This document shows positions 18,784 through 27,183 of a stretch of DNA of 64,000 nucleotides, piece by piece. The notes under the pieces are model-generated. The model saw only the letters and a program-made list of their open reading frames with translations. It was not told the origin of the DNA and did not search any database. Position 1 is the first letter of the stretch; each line of letters begins with the position of its first letter. This DNA comes from Planococcus sp. CP5-4_YE (GTDB lineage Bacteria > Bacillota > Bacilli > Bacillales_A > Planococcaceae): positions 179,206 to 243,205 of the forward strand of contig NZ_JAHPZO010000004.1 of NCBI RefSeq assembly GCF_019042655.1, written 5' to 3'. The position numbers and the translations under genes were made by a program.

Positions 18784-19456
18784 ACTGATGATTGCCATCG
18801 TAAAACGCGGTGCTTCGAGGGATGTCATTGCAGCGGCGAAAGAAGCTGGCGCAGATGGGGCAACGGTGTTATATGCGGAAGGAATCGGGAGAAACGAAAA
18901 GCCCACTTTCCTCGGGCTTCCCGCTACGCATGAAAAAGATGTCGTCTTTATTGCTGTCGACGGAGAAATAGAACTGGCCGTTGCAGAAGCGATTAGCCAT
19001 GCCGGGAAATTGGGTAAATCAGGCTACGGCCTCGGCTTTACTGTCCATCTCAGCAAGTTGCTGGGGGTTCCCCATCTTACCAAGCGCGAAGACGACCGAA
19101 AAAAGAAGCGAGGGGTGGAAGAAATGCCAGAACCGAAAGATTTTCAATTGATCGTAACCATCGTTAATTCCGGAGATTCCGGACAAGTTGTCAAGGCAGC
19201 CGCAAAAGCCGGCGCTGAAGGCGGCACTATCCTGGAAGGTCGCGGTACTGGGGTTAATGAACAAAAAAAGTTCATGAACTTTACGATCGACCCGGAAAAA
19301 GACGTTGTACTGACATTAGTACCGTCCATATTTGCAGAAAAAGTAGTCGCAAGCATCGAACAGGCAGTCGACCTGGATGCTCCCGGAAAAGGCATCGCCT
19401 TCTTGATCGACGTGGAAAATGTGTTCGGTGTCAATCATTCTTCTTTGAATCCATAA
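18767..19456 (+). CDS. tandem P-II domain protein
   Basis: 229 residues made of two P-II-like ferredoxin folds: residues 1-105 (LMIAIVKRGASRDVIAAAKEAGADGATVLYAEGIG) and about 125-225 (QLIVTIVNSGDSGQVVKAAAKAGAEGGTILEGRGTG). They are joined by a basic linker (KREDDRKKKRG). P-II proteins sense nucleotides or metabolites and gate membrane transporters; here the obvious partners are the two DUF1538 proteins. An internal ATG (about 19122) with an upstream GGGGTGG could give a separate second domain, which I cannot exclude. Confidence 0.85.
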   Translation: MNLNHRLMIAIVKRGASRDVIAAAKEAGADGATVLYAEGIGRNEKPTFLGLPATHEKDVVFIAVDGEIELAVAEAISHAGKLGKSGYGLGFTVHLSKLLGVPHLTKREDDRKKKRGVEEMPEPKDFQLIVTIVNSGDSGQVVKAAAKAGAEGGTILEGRGTGVNEQKKFMNFTIDPEKDVVLTLVPSIFAEKVVASIEQAVDLDAPGKGIAFLIDVENVFGVNHSSLNP

Positions 19457-19461
19457 GAAAG

Positions 19462-19491
19462 ACCGGTGAGTCCTAAACTCACCGGTTTTTT
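19462..19491 (+). terminator. terminator of the DUF1538/P-II operon
   Basis: ACCGGTGAG and CTCACCGGT arms followed by TTTTTTC. Confidence 0.92.
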
Positions 19492-19618
19492 CTATTTAAT
19501 CATGTTCTGCCCGGGGCCCTTTACCGTTTGAAATTAAACCCGCCTCTCTTGGAATAGACAAATCCAGCTGGATATGGAAAACTAGAATGGAATCGACTAA
19601 CAGAAAGCAGGGCTGGAA

Positions 19619-20806
19619 ATGAGCGTTACCTTGAAAGAGAAAGGGAGATGGGACCCTTTGAAAGTTTTTTTGAAAGTATCAGCGGCCTATATTCTCTCCC
19701 GGTTTTACCGAAATGCAAAAGGCCCGAAAATCGCCCTGGTAGGAGGAAACCTCGGAGAAAAATACGAAGACAATGCTTCCGTTTTCCATAAATATTTGGT
19801 GAATAACCATGCAAAGCAAGTCACGGCTTATTGGATGTATGACCCGTCGACCGACTATGCCAAGAACGGGCGAGTTCCAAACGCCGTAGCGCTTGGCAGT
19901 TTCCGCAATTATTTGCTGTTTTTCCGGGCTGATTACACGTTTCACGGGCATTCTTTGCTTTACGACATCGTGCCATCCGCCGACAAATTCTTGAATTTGA
20001 ATCGCCGGACAGTCATCACGCATGTCAGCCATGGCATCGAAGGCTTCAAGAAAATCCTAATCCAAAAAGAGGATGTTCCACTCCTCAAGCGGACGGATTA
20101 TTTCAACTGCGCATCGCGCTATGAATACGAATTGAAACGCGATAAATGGAAAATCCCTGAAGAGAAACTCATCATCACCGGATTCCCCCGTTTTGACCGC
20201 TACTTGCCAAACCAGCCGCCAAAAGAAATGAAGCGCATCCTCATGATGATGACTTGGCGTGAATGGCTGTTTGACCTCTCAAGGGAAGAATTTCTCGAAA
20301 GTAATTATTTTCGCAGCACGATCGGCTTATTGAAGCACGAAGGGATACGGGAACTCCTGAAATCCAACGGCATTCACCTCCAAATCGCTCTGCATCCTTT
20401 CATGAAGCGATTTGAAGAACATTTCTTTCCACTCGCCGACCAAGATTACGGTATCGAATTTCTGGACTTTAACCACGCCTCCATCGAGCGATCGATCGAA
20501 GAAAATGATATGCTGCTGACAGATATCACAAGCGTTTCTTGGGACTTCCTGTATTTGAATAAACCAATCATTTTTTTCATGTTCGACCAACAGGAATATA
20601 CGGAGAAGCGCGGTTCCTATCTCGACCTCGATAAAGACCTGTACGGTTATAAATCCTCGACTGTAGAAGATGTCTTTAACACGCTCTCCTATATGGTTGA
20701 AAATAATATTGCTCATAACGAATGGTACGGGAAAGCCGATGAATACATCGATTATTTCGACCAAGACAATTGCAAACGCCTAGCACAACGTGTGATGAAC
20801 GTTTAA
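19619..20806 (+). CDS. CDP-glycerol glycerophosphotransferase family protein
   Basis: 395 residues matching the TagB/TagF-type polyglycerol-phosphate transferases: an N-terminal Rossmann-like half with THVSHGIEGFKK and ITGFPRFDRY, and a C-terminal half with LHPFMKRFEEHF and the conserved DMLLTDITSVSWDFLYLNKPIIFF block. The family adds glycerol-phosphate units to teichoic acids or similar cell-surface polymers at the membrane. ATG at 19619 follows AGGGCTGG, a moderate site. No other wall-polymer gene adjoins it. The parS site starts two bases after its stop. Confidence 0.88.
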   Translation: MSVTLKEKGRWDPLKVFLKVSAAYILSRFYRNAKGPKIALVGGNLGEKYEDNASVFHKYLVNNHAKQVTAYWMYDPSTDYAKNGRVPNAVALGSFRNYLLFFRADYTFHGHSLLYDIVPSADKFLNLNRRTVITHVSHGIEGFKKILIQKEDVPLLKRTDYFNCASRYEYELKRDKWKIPEEKLIITGFPRFDRYLPNQPPKEMKRILMMMTWREWLFDLSREEFLESNYFRSTIGLLKHEGIRELLKSNGIHLQIALHPFMKRFEEHFFPLADQDYGIEFLDFNHASIERSIEENDMLLTDITSVSWDFLYLNKPIIFFMFDQQEYTEKRGSYLDLDKDLYGYKSSTVEDVFNTLSYMVENNIAHNEWYGKADEYIDYFDQDNCKRLAQRVMNV

Positions 20807-20807
20807 A

Positions 20808-20823
20808 TGTTTCACGTGGAACT
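20808..20823. other. parS site (ParB/Spo0J binding)
   Basis: TGTTTCACGTGGAACT. Its reverse complement AGTTCCACGTGAAACA matches the Bacillus parS sequence TGTTCCACGTGAAACA at 15 of 16 positions. Located in the short convergent gap right after a stop codon. Confidence 0.8.
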
Positions 20824-20835
20824 CTATTATGAGAC

Positions 20836-20881
20836 AAAAAACCGGCAAACCTGAGATTGTTTCAGGCTTGCCGGTTTTTTT
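20836..20881. terminator. bidirectional terminator between convergent genes
   Basis: AAAAAACCGGCAAGCCTGA-type stem (ACCGGCAAACCTGA with TCAGGCTTGCCGGT) with A tract on one side and seven T on the other, serving the teichoic-acid gene and exoA. Confidence 0.9.
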
Positions 20882-20912
20882 AATTTAACAGATGAATACT
20901 ATGAATAATTCT

Positions 20913-21686
20913 TTAAGCCGATAAATCGTTCAGTTGCAACTCTACCGGGCAATGATCCGAGCCTCGTACATCTTTATGGATCATTGCACTCTTCATTTTC
21001 CCAACGAGCCGGTTGGATGCGATGAAATAATCGATGCGCCATCCGACATTCTTTTCCCGGCAATTCGAACGATAAGACCACCATGAATAATGGCCGCCTT
21101 CATCAGGATGGAAATGGCGGAATGTATCGACGAAACCACTATCGAGGAAACCACTCATTTTCCCGCGCTCTTCTGGCGTGAAGCCTGAGTTCTTTTTATT
21201 GGCTTTCGGGTTTTTCAAATCGATTTCCTGATGTGCCACGTTCAGATCCCCGCATAAAATGACGGGTTTTTCGAGGTCCAACTGCTGGATATATGAAAGC
21301 AGCTTGTCTTCCCATATTAGCCGGTAAGAAAGACGCAACAGCCCGTGCTGGGAGTTCGGCGTATAGCTATTGACCAAATAAAATTCAGGGAATTCCAATG
21401 TGATCAACCTGCCTTCTGTATCGTGCTCCTCAAGGCCGATTCCGTACTGGACATTCAATGGGCGCTGTTTAGTGAAGATAGCGGTACCTGAGTAGCCCTT
21501 CTTCTGCGCATAATTCCAATAGGTATGATAACCCGGGATCTCCAAATCAATTTGGCCTTCCTGCAATTTGATTTCCTGGACACTCAAGATATCGGCATCT
21601 ACTGTCTCAAAGAAATCCATAAATCCTTTTTTCATCACGGCCCGCAAGCCATTTACATTCCATGATACCAATTTCATTCCATTCAC
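20913..21686 (-). CDS. exoA: exodeoxyribonuclease III / AP endonuclease
   Basis: 257 residues of the Xth/ExoA family: SWNVNGLRA (metal ligand Asn), LSVQEIKLQ (catalytic Glu), GDLNVAHQEIDL (catalytic Asp/Asn), and WRIDYFIASN plus GSDHCPVEL with the active-site Asp-His at the C-terminus. It cuts DNA at abasic sites and removes 3' blocking groups. The start at 21686 (MNGMKLVSW) or the in-frame ATG at 21677 are both possible; neither has a strong ribosome site. Confidence 0.95.
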   Translation of the reverse strand: MNGMKLVSWNVNGLRAVMKKGFMDFFETVDADILSVQEIKLQEGQIDLEIPGYHTYWNYAQKKGYSGTAIFTKQRPLNVQYGIGLEEHDTEGRLITLEFPEFYLVNSYTPNSQHGLLRLSYRLIWEDKLLSYIQQLDLEKPVILCGDLNVAHQEIDLKNPKANKKNSGFTPEERGKMSGFLDSGFVDTFRHFHPDEGGHYSWWSYRSNCREKNVGWRIDYFIASNRLVGKMKSAMIHKDVRGSDHCPVELQLNDLSA

Positions 21687-21849
21687 TCGCTTTCTTCCAT
21701 CAGTGTAGCTGAATAAAGACTGCGCCTCAAATGCGAAGGTTTCGATTCATCTTGCATTATATTGTAAATTTTCAGCAAATATTCAGTCAAAAACACCCTT
21801 TTTTACATCCTGTCTTGTACAATAGACTTAAAAAAGGGGGCCTTGCGCT

Positions 21850-23127
21850 ATGGCGAAATTTACGAAACCGGAAAAAAGCTGGGCGCTATACGATTGGGGC
21901 AATTCCGCTTACTCCATCATCATCACGACGGCAGTATTTCCGCTTTTCTATAAAGCAGCCGCAACAGATGCCGGTGTGGAGCTGGCTGATTCTACCGCTT
22001 ACTTAAGCTACACTATCGCTATTTTTACATTCATCTTGGCCATGCTCGGCCCGCTGCTCGGCACAATTGCCGATTATGAGGGAATGAAAAAGAAATTCTT
22101 CACGGTGTTTTTCCTGCTGGGTACCATTTCGACGGCGATGCTCGCTTTCGTGCCGGAAGGCCAGTGGCTGTGGCTCCTGATCTGCTACGTCTTCGCCGCC
22201 CTTGGAGCAACAGGTGCAAACCTATTCTATGACGCCTTTATTGTCGACATCACAACTGAAAAGCGCATGAACCGCGTTTCCGCATTCGGTTACGGGCTTG
22301 GCTATATCGGTTCGACCATTCCGTTTGCGCTCGCCATCCTGATTATCTTACTTGCCCAAAATGAAGTGTTGCCGCTGTCTGTCACGAATGCCAGCCGGCT
22401 TGCGTTCTTGATCACCGCTGTTTGGTGGGCCCTGTTCTCGATTCCGCTGTTCCGCCATGTCAAACAGCATCATTTCATCAAACGTGAAGCGAATCCAGTT
22501 GCCCAGAGCTTCCGCCGGCTCAATAAGACGATCCGGGAGATCCGGCAATACCGCGCTTTGTTCCTGTTCCTTATTGCTTATTTCTTCTATATCGACGGTG
22601 TTGGCACGATTATCTCATTATCTACCGCCTATGGGACCGATCTTGGGTTAAGTGCCACCAGCTTGTTAATCGTTTTGTTCGCCACTCAAGTTGTCGCTGC
22701 GCCTTTCGCGATTCTCTACGGCAAGCTTGCCGATCGCTTTACCGGAAAGAAAATGCTGTATGTCGGTATCTTTGTCTATATTATCGTGTGCGTCTATGCA
22801 GTCTTTATCGAAACCATTCTGGATTTCTGGATTCTTGCGATGCTGGTCGCTACCAGCCAAGGCGGCATCCAAGCTTTGAGCCGCTCTTATTTTGGCAAAC
22901 TAGTGCCAAAGCAAAATGCCAATGAGTTTTTTGGCTTTTATAATATTTTCGGCAAGTTCGCAGCAATTACGGGGCCTTTACTGGTCGGTATCACTTCCCA
23001 GATTACCGGCAACTCCAGTTTAGGGGTTTTGAGTTTGGTCGTACTCTTTATTATCGGCCTGGTCGTCCTCATATTCGTTCCAGAGCCTGTGTCGCATGAT
23101 CCAATCGACAAAGTCGCTACTGAATAG
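21850..23127 (+). CDS. MFS transporter of the UMF1/Atg22-like family
   Basis: 425 residues, about 12 membrane segments. The N-terminus SWALYDWGNSAYSIIITTAVFP is diagnostic of the UMF1 branch, as is the LPERFTG-like LADRFTGKKML loop and SQGGIQALSRSYFGKLVP. In eukaryotes relatives export vacuolar amino acids; the bacterial substrate is unknown. ATG at 21850 with GGGGG a little far upstream. Monocistronic, ended by a strong terminator. Confidence 0.88.
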   Translation: MAKFTKPEKSWALYDWGNSAYSIIITTAVFPLFYKAAATDAGVELADSTAYLSYTIAIFTFILAMLGPLLGTIADYEGMKKKFFTVFFLLGTISTAMLAFVPEGQWLWLLICYVFAALGATGANLFYDAFIVDITTEKRMNRVSAFGYGLGYIGSTIPFALAILIILLAQNEVLPLSVTNASRLAFLITAVWWALFSIPLFRHVKQHHFIKREANPVAQSFRRLNKTIREIRQYRALFLFLIAYFFYIDGVGTIISLSTAYGTDLGLSATSLLIVLFATQVVAAPFAILYGKLADRFTGKKMLYVGIFVYIIVCVYAVFIETILDFWILAMLVATSQGGIQALSRSYFGKLVPKQNANEFFGFYNIFGKFAAITGPLLVGITSQITGNSSLGVLSLVVLFIIGLVVLIFVPEPVSHDPIDKVATE

Positions 23128-23137
23128 TTCAAACAGA

Positions 23138-23172
23138 CAAAAGGCCTCCCGCAGCTGTGGGAGGCCTTTATT
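23138..23172. terminator. bidirectional terminator
   Basis: AAAGGCCTCCC and GGGAGGCCTTT perfect arms between the converging UMF1 and UPF0180-YtxH genes. Confidence 0.9.
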
Positions 23173-23177
23173 CATGA

Positions 23178-23936
23178 TTAATTATTCTTTTTTGCATCGG
23201 TTGGCTCGACTTTAATCTCGCCGTCTGAGTTTTTGCCGAGTGATGACTCGCCGAATTCCACGACATCTACGCCACCCGCATCTTTCTCAGCTTTCTTCAC
23301 TTCTTTTTCTACTTTCTTTTCGGCCTTATCATGCTCTTTTTGGGCTTTTTCTTCTTTCTTCTCTTCTTTTTCTTCTGCTTTTTCTTGCTGCTTCACTTCT
23401 TTTTCGATCGCTTTTTCTTGCTTCTTCACTTCTTTTTCTTCTTTCTTCTCATCACGCTTCGTTTTCAGTTCATCAGCTTTCACTTTCGCCTGTTCGATGG
23501 AAGTGTTCACTTTTTCACTTGAATCCGAAGTCTTCGCTTTCACTTGCTCCTGCAGTTCCTTACCGCTCTTAGGGGCAAGTAAGAGGCCTGCTGCAGCGCC
23601 GATCAAAGCACCTGTCACAGCGCCGGCAACGAAGCTTCCGCCGCCTCCGCCTGATTCAGAGCCGTATTCCGTTGCCATTGGCTCAGGCGACTGGATTTTG
23701 CCTTGACGCACGAGACGCTCTTCGACTTCTTCCACAATTTCAAACAATGTGCGCCCTCTTGCTTCAACTAATGAAACGCTCATGTGGAAATCCGTCAAAT
23801 CTTCTTGGTCACGGACGACCACTACGTCGTAATCTGTAGCATCTGTTTTCTTTTCAAGCATTTCTGCACGATACCCTTTTTGTGCTAATGCATCGCGTAC
23901 TGATGTAAATGGATGTTCAACTGCAATTTTCACCAT
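23178..23936 (-). CDS. UPF0180 (YkuS-like) - YtxH - charged coiled-coil fusion
   Basis: 252 residues in three parts. Residues 1-75 resemble the small free-standing UPF0180/YkuS protein (VKIAVEHPFTSVRDALAQKGYRAEML, ending EIVEEVEERL). Residues about 98-125 are a YtxH hydrophobic glycine-rich anchor (GGGGGSFVAGAVTGALIGAAAGLLLAPKSGKELQEQV). The rest is a long Lys/Glu repeat coiled coil (KKEEKEVKKQEKAIEKEVKQ type) and an acidic tail. Function unknown; the arrangement suggests a membrane-associated stress protein. ATG at 23936 after AAAAGGAGTGG. A good sigmaB-type promoter lies at 23980-24004. Confidence 0.78.
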   Translation of the reverse strand: MVKIAVEHPFTSVRDALAQKGYRAEMLEKKTDATDYDVVVVRDQEDLTDFHMSVSLVEARGRTLFEIVEEVEERLVRQGKIQSPEPMATEYGSESGGGGGSFVAGAVTGALIGAAAGLLLAPKSGKELQEQVKAKTSDSSEKVNTSIEQAKVKADELKTKRDEKKEEKEVKKQEKAIEKEVKQQEKAEEKEEKKEEKAQKEHDKAEKKVEKEVKKAEKDAGGVDVVEFGESSLGKNSDGEIKVEPTDAKKNN

Positions 23937-23979
23937 TCTGTGTCCACTCCTTTTTTTTGAAAACTCTATGTTAGAATGT

Positions 23980-24004
23980 TTTCCCCTAATCCTCCTCTCT
24001 AAAC
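23980..24004 (-). promoter_or_regulatory. sigmaB-type promoter of the UPF0180-YtxH gene
   Basis: Minus strand GTTTAG, 13-bp spacer, GGGAAA: five of six at -35 and a full match to GGGWAW at -10, about 45 bp before the ATG. Confidence 0.65.
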
Positions 24005-24107
24005 TTATCCTTTGCGAACTCCCCCATTTTTTTCAAATTTTCACGCTTTGAATAGCTTAATGAGTTTACTTATTCATAATGAGGTGTTTTGGGATCGGTT
24101 TTAGTAT

Positions 24108-24291
24108 CAGGTGGAGAGTCGCCGGCCTACTTTGGGTTGGCCTCTTGCCATAAGTCAGGAAAAGCACCTGTCTTATGGCATCGGCTCACCCTTGGCGCAG
24201 GTCGGCTTTAAGATTTCGTTGAGACGTGTGTGTTTAATTGGGTGTGCTTCTCAAGTATTCATCGAACTGTGGGGGAATCGCTTCCTGCTTC
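24108..24291 (+). repeat. dispersed intergenic repeat, copy 1 (complete)
   Basis: Begins CAGGTGGAGAGTCGCCGGCC and ends GGGGAATCGCTTCCTG. The core CTTTGGGTTGGCCTCTTG is followed by a hairpin at 24146-24180 (TGCCATAAG-T-CAGG / CCTG-T-CTTATGGCA, 7-base loop), then ATCGGCTCACCC and AGATTTCGTTGA. The same blocks in the same order occur reversed at 56325-56507 and 56573-56753. No reading frame is shared. Confidence 0.85.
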
Positions 24292-24330
24292 ACGGTATTA
24301 GGTGAGGCATTTTATATTCGCTTCGAGCAT

Positions 24331-24380
24331 CAGGTGGGGAGTCGCCGGCCTGCTTTGGGTTGGCCTCTTGCCATAAGCCA
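24331..24380 (+). repeat. dispersed intergenic repeat, copy 2 (5' part only)
   Basis: CAGGTGGGGAGTCGCCGGCC, CTTTGGGTTGGCCTC and TGCCATAAGCCA match copy 1 almost exactly, then homology stops inside the left arm of the hairpin. Confidence 0.8.
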
Positions 24381-24487
24381 ATGGATTGGCGGAAGGAAGT
24401 TGAGCTTATACATTGGTTAAGCTTCTTATTGACGGCTTCAAATTATTATTAATCCTCCCGATTAGCGGTTATTCGTCGATTCGATAC
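24381..24487. other. remainder of the 24.0-24.5 kb gap, no gene seen
   Basis: Between the repeat copies and the msmX terminator there is unremarkable sequence. Short open frames here overlap the repeats and lack ribosome sites. Confidence 0.5.
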
Positions 24488-24522
24488 AAAGAACCCCAAC
24501 CGGCGTTTGAGCCGGTCGGGGC
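24488..24522 (-). terminator. terminator of the msmX-like gene
   Basis: Minus strand CCCCGACCGGC and GCCGGTTGGGG arms with TCAAAC loop, followed by TTCTTTG. Confidence 0.75.
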
Positions 24523-24531
24523 CTATGGATT

Positions 24532-25656
24532 TTATACGGTTACTGCTGTACGTTCTAATGCCTTGATGCGTGTTCCGGTTTCGGCATCAAAGAAATGAAC
24601 GTGCGTCATGTCAAAGGCGAGGGTCGCTTGATGCCCTGCTTCGATTATAGTTGCTGCGTCGACGCGGGCGATGAATTCCTGGTCTTCGTAGACTGCGTGA
24701 AGAATCGTCTCCGCGCCTGTCAGTTCGGATACGGTGATCGTTGCATCAAATTCGCTTGCCGGTATTCCGGACAGATCTTCGTTATTGACGTGGATATGTT
24801 CTGGGCGGATGCCAAGTGTGATCGGCTTATTGTCATAACCTTCCGCTTTCAGCATATCCAATAATTTTGAAGGAATCGCCATCTTTTTAGTGCCTACAGC
24901 AAAAGTGCCATCGATTAACTGCCCTTCAAAGAAGTTCATTGCCGGTGAACCGATAAAACCCCCGACAAAGCGATTTTCTGGGAAATCATAGACTTCTTTT
25001 GGCGTGCCTACTTGTTGGATTAAACCGTCTTTCATAACGACGATGCGTGAAGCCATTGTCATCGCTTCTGTTTGGTCATGGGTGACGTAGATCGTTGTTG
25101 TTTTCAGGCGGTTATGCAATTTGGAGATCTCAGCGCGCATTTGCACACGTAGTTTTGCATCCAGATTTGATAAGGGCTCGTCCATCAAGAAGACTTTGGC
25201 GTCCCGAACAATGGCACGTCCGAGAGCTACACGCTGGCGCTGCCCGCCTGAGAGTGCTTTCGGTTTTCTGTTCAGGTAGTCTTCCAGTCCGAGGATCGCG
25301 GCAGCTTCATCTACACGTTGTTTAATCTCCGACTTTTTGAATTTTCTCAGCTTCAACCCAAATGCCATATTTTCATAAACGGTCATATGAGGATACAAAG
25401 CATAGTTTTGAAATACCATGGCGATATCGCGTTCTTTTGGCTCCACATCGTTCATGCGTTTTCCATCGATAAAGAATTCACCTTCTGAAATCTCTTCCAA
25501 TCCCGCAATCATTCGCAAAGTTGTTGATTTCCCACACCCCGAAGGGCCGACAAACACGATAAATTCTTCATCTTTTATATGTAAATTGAAATCACTGACT
25601 GCCAATGCGCCTTTGTCATAGCGTTTGCCTAATTGCTCAATTTTAATTTCTGACAT
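24532..25656 (-). CDS. msmX: sugar ABC transporter ATP-binding protein (UgpC/MsmX type)
   Basis: 374 residues from the ATG at 25656 (AGAGGAG upstream; the frame extends to 25746 without a site). Walker A GPSGCGKST (about 36-44), signature LSGGQRQR, Walker B VFLMDEP, switch THDQTEAMTMA, then a C-terminal TOBE/MalK-like regulatory domain (LGIRPEHIHV). No permease or binding protein adjoins it, as for Bacillus MsmX, a shared ATPase that powers several carbohydrate importers; the symbol is therefore by analogy. Upstream are a sigmaA promoter and a near-consensus cre box. Confidence 0.9.
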   Translation of the reverse strand: MSEIKIEQLGKRYDKGALAVSDFNLHIKDEEFIVFVGPSGCGKSTTLRMIAGLEEISEGEFFIDGKRMNDVEPKERDIAMVFQNYALYPHMTVYENMAFGLKLRKFKKSEIKQRVDEAAAILGLEDYLNRKPKALSGGQRQRVALGRAIVRDAKVFLMDEPLSNLDAKLRVQMRAEISKLHNRLKTTTIYVTHDQTEAMTMASRIVVMKDGLIQQVGTPKEVYDFPENRFVGGFIGSPAMNFFEGQLIDGTFAVGTKKMAIPSKLLDMLKAEGYDNKPITLGIRPEHIHVNNEDLSGIPASEFDATITVSELTGAETILHAVYEDQEFIARVDAATIIEAGHQATLAFDMTHVHFFDAETGTRIKALERTAVTV

Positions 25657-25686
25657 TTCCCATTCTCCTCTAAAGCGTTTTCTTTC

Positions 25687-25714
25687 ATTATAGAGAATTT
25701 GCAGTAAATTACAA
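25687..25714 (-). promoter_or_regulatory. sigmaA promoter of the msmX-like gene
   Basis: Minus strand TTGTAA, 16-bp spacer, perfect TATAAT, about 30 bp before the ATG. Confidence 0.7.
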
Positions 25715-25723
25715 ATACAATTG

Positions 25724-25737
25724 TGCAAACGTTTTCC
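25724..25737. promoter_or_regulatory. cre-like box upstream of msmX
   Basis: TGCAAACGTTTTCC on the plus strand (GGAAAACGTTTGCA on the minus strand): one deviation from the cre consensus, just upstream of the -35. Confidence 0.5.
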
Positions 25738-25899
25738 TAAATACATTCTATAGAGTCAATATCCCCGCATTTCGGGAGGCTGCCGATTAATAAAGTCCTT
25801 TTTATGGCGTTTTTTTCAAAATTGCACAAGTTCTGTTCCACCCCATTAAACCTGCATTACTTACTCCCCATCAAATTCTGGCCCCCTTTTCGGTCAATG

Positions 25900-25927
25900 C
25901 AAAAAGCCCCCGAAAAATTCGGGAGCT
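25900..25927 (-). terminator. terminator of rlmN
   Basis: Minus strand AGCTCCCGAA and TTCGGGGGCT arms followed by TTTTTGC. Confidence 0.88.
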
Positions 25928-25944
25928 TGCTGCCTATCATGCAA

Positions 25945-27018
25945 TTAGACCGTTGCCGGTTTTTTCTCTTTTTTGATTTGCTTGCTGCGAAGTTGTCCGC
26001 AGGCAGCGTCGATATCTGCACCTTGTTCGTGGCGGACACCGCAATTGATGCCTTTTTTCTTCAATGCATCATAGAATGCACTGATGGCTTCAGGCGTGCT
26101 TTGCTGGTATTGGTCGTGCTCATCGACCGAGTTGTAAGGGATCAAGTTGACGTAAGATAAATGACGCTTGTTTTCAAGCAATTTCGCCAGCTTGTTCGCT
26201 TCTTCGACATGGTCGTTGACATCGCGCAGCATAATATATTCAAAAGTGATGCGGCGATTCGATTTTTCCAAGTAATAATCGATAGACTCCATCAATTTTT
26301 CAACTGGGTACGCTTTGTTGATCTTCATAATGCGTGAACGCAATTCGTTCGTCGGGGCATGGATGGAAATCGCCAAGTTGACTTGCAAGCCTTCGTCCGC
26401 ATAATCGTAAATCTTCGGTACGATACCGCTTGTTGAAACTGTGATGTGACGCGCTCCGATTGCCAATCCTTTTTGGGAATTGACGACGTGGAGGAAATCC
26501 ATCAAGTTCGTGTAGTTATCGAATGGTTCGCCGATACCCATGACAACGATATGGCTGACACGCTCTTCTTTTTGCTCTGCGTCGAAATGCGCTTGTACTT
26601 GCATGATTTGTTCAACGATCTCGCCTGCGTTCAAGTCACGGCTTTTCTTCAACAGGCCGCTTGCGCAGAAACTGCAACCAATGTTACAGCCGACTTGTGT
26701 CGTTACACAGACCGAGTTGCCGTATTTAAAGCGCATGAGAACCGTTTCGATCAAGTTGCCATCCTGCAAACGGAAAAGGAATTTGATCGTGCCATCAGAC
26801 GATTCCTGCTTAACTGCCTGGTCCAATGTACGGATCGCAAAATTGTTTTCCAAAAGCTCAATGCAATCCTTCGATAAGTTCTTCATCTCCGAGAATTCAG
26901 TGACACGTTTAATATAAAGCCAATCCCACACTTGTTCTGCGCGGTATTTCTTCTGGCCATTTTCCACAAACCAATCTTTTAATTGTTCTATCGTCAATCC
27001 ATAGATGGAATTTTTCAT
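25945..27018 (-). CDS. rlmN: 23S rRNA (adenine-2503-C2)-methyltransferase
   Basis: 357 residues, a radical SAM dual-specificity RNA methyltransferase. The cluster motif is CNIGCSFC (Cys111, 115, 118); the C-terminal catalytic cysteine is in [11 protein letters not shown] near residue 343 and the methyl-accepting Cys in the [12 protein letters not shown] neighbourhood of the fold is conserved. It modifies A2503 of 23S rRNA (and A37 of some tRNAs). ATG at 27018 after AATGAGGGTCC. Single gene with its own terminator. Confidence 0.96.
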   Translation of the reverse strand: MKNSIYGLTIEQLKDWFVENGQKKYRAEQVWDWLYIKRVTEFSEMKNLSKDCIELLENNFAIRTLDQAVKQESSDGTIKFLFRLQDGNLIETVLMRFKYGNSVCVTTQVGCNIGCSFCASGLLKKSRDLNAGEIVEQIMQVQAHFDAEQKEERVSHIVVMGIGEPFDNYTNLMDFLHVVNSQKGLAIGARHITVSTSGIVPKIYDYADEGLQVNLAISIHAPTNELRSRIMKINKAYPVEKLMESIDYYLEKSNRRITFEYIMLRDVNDHVEEANKLAKLLENKRHLSYVNLIPYNSVDEHDQYQQSTPEAISAFYDALKKKGINCGVRHEQGADIDAACGQLRSKQIKKEKKPATV

Positions 27019-27183
27019 ATTAGGACCCTCATTTCAGAATTTCACAATTGCTTATTATAATACTAAAAATCCAGTCTGGCAACAACTATTTTTGACTGAT
27101 TCATGCAGGACAAGCTGTATTTCTGCATATTTCCGCACGCAGAAGGGTACAGAATCAGTACAGCAAAAAGGAGGAGAATCATC

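Noticed and set aside
23233..23706. Long plus-strand frame rich in Phe/Ser/Cys
   Set aside because: Antisense shadow of the Lys/Glu repeat gene on the minus strand; no start signal and low-complexity composition.
24111..24420. Short open frames in the repeat gap at 24.1-24.4 kb
   Set aside because: They overlap the non-coding repeat copies, lack ribosome sites, and the frame is not conserved between copies.
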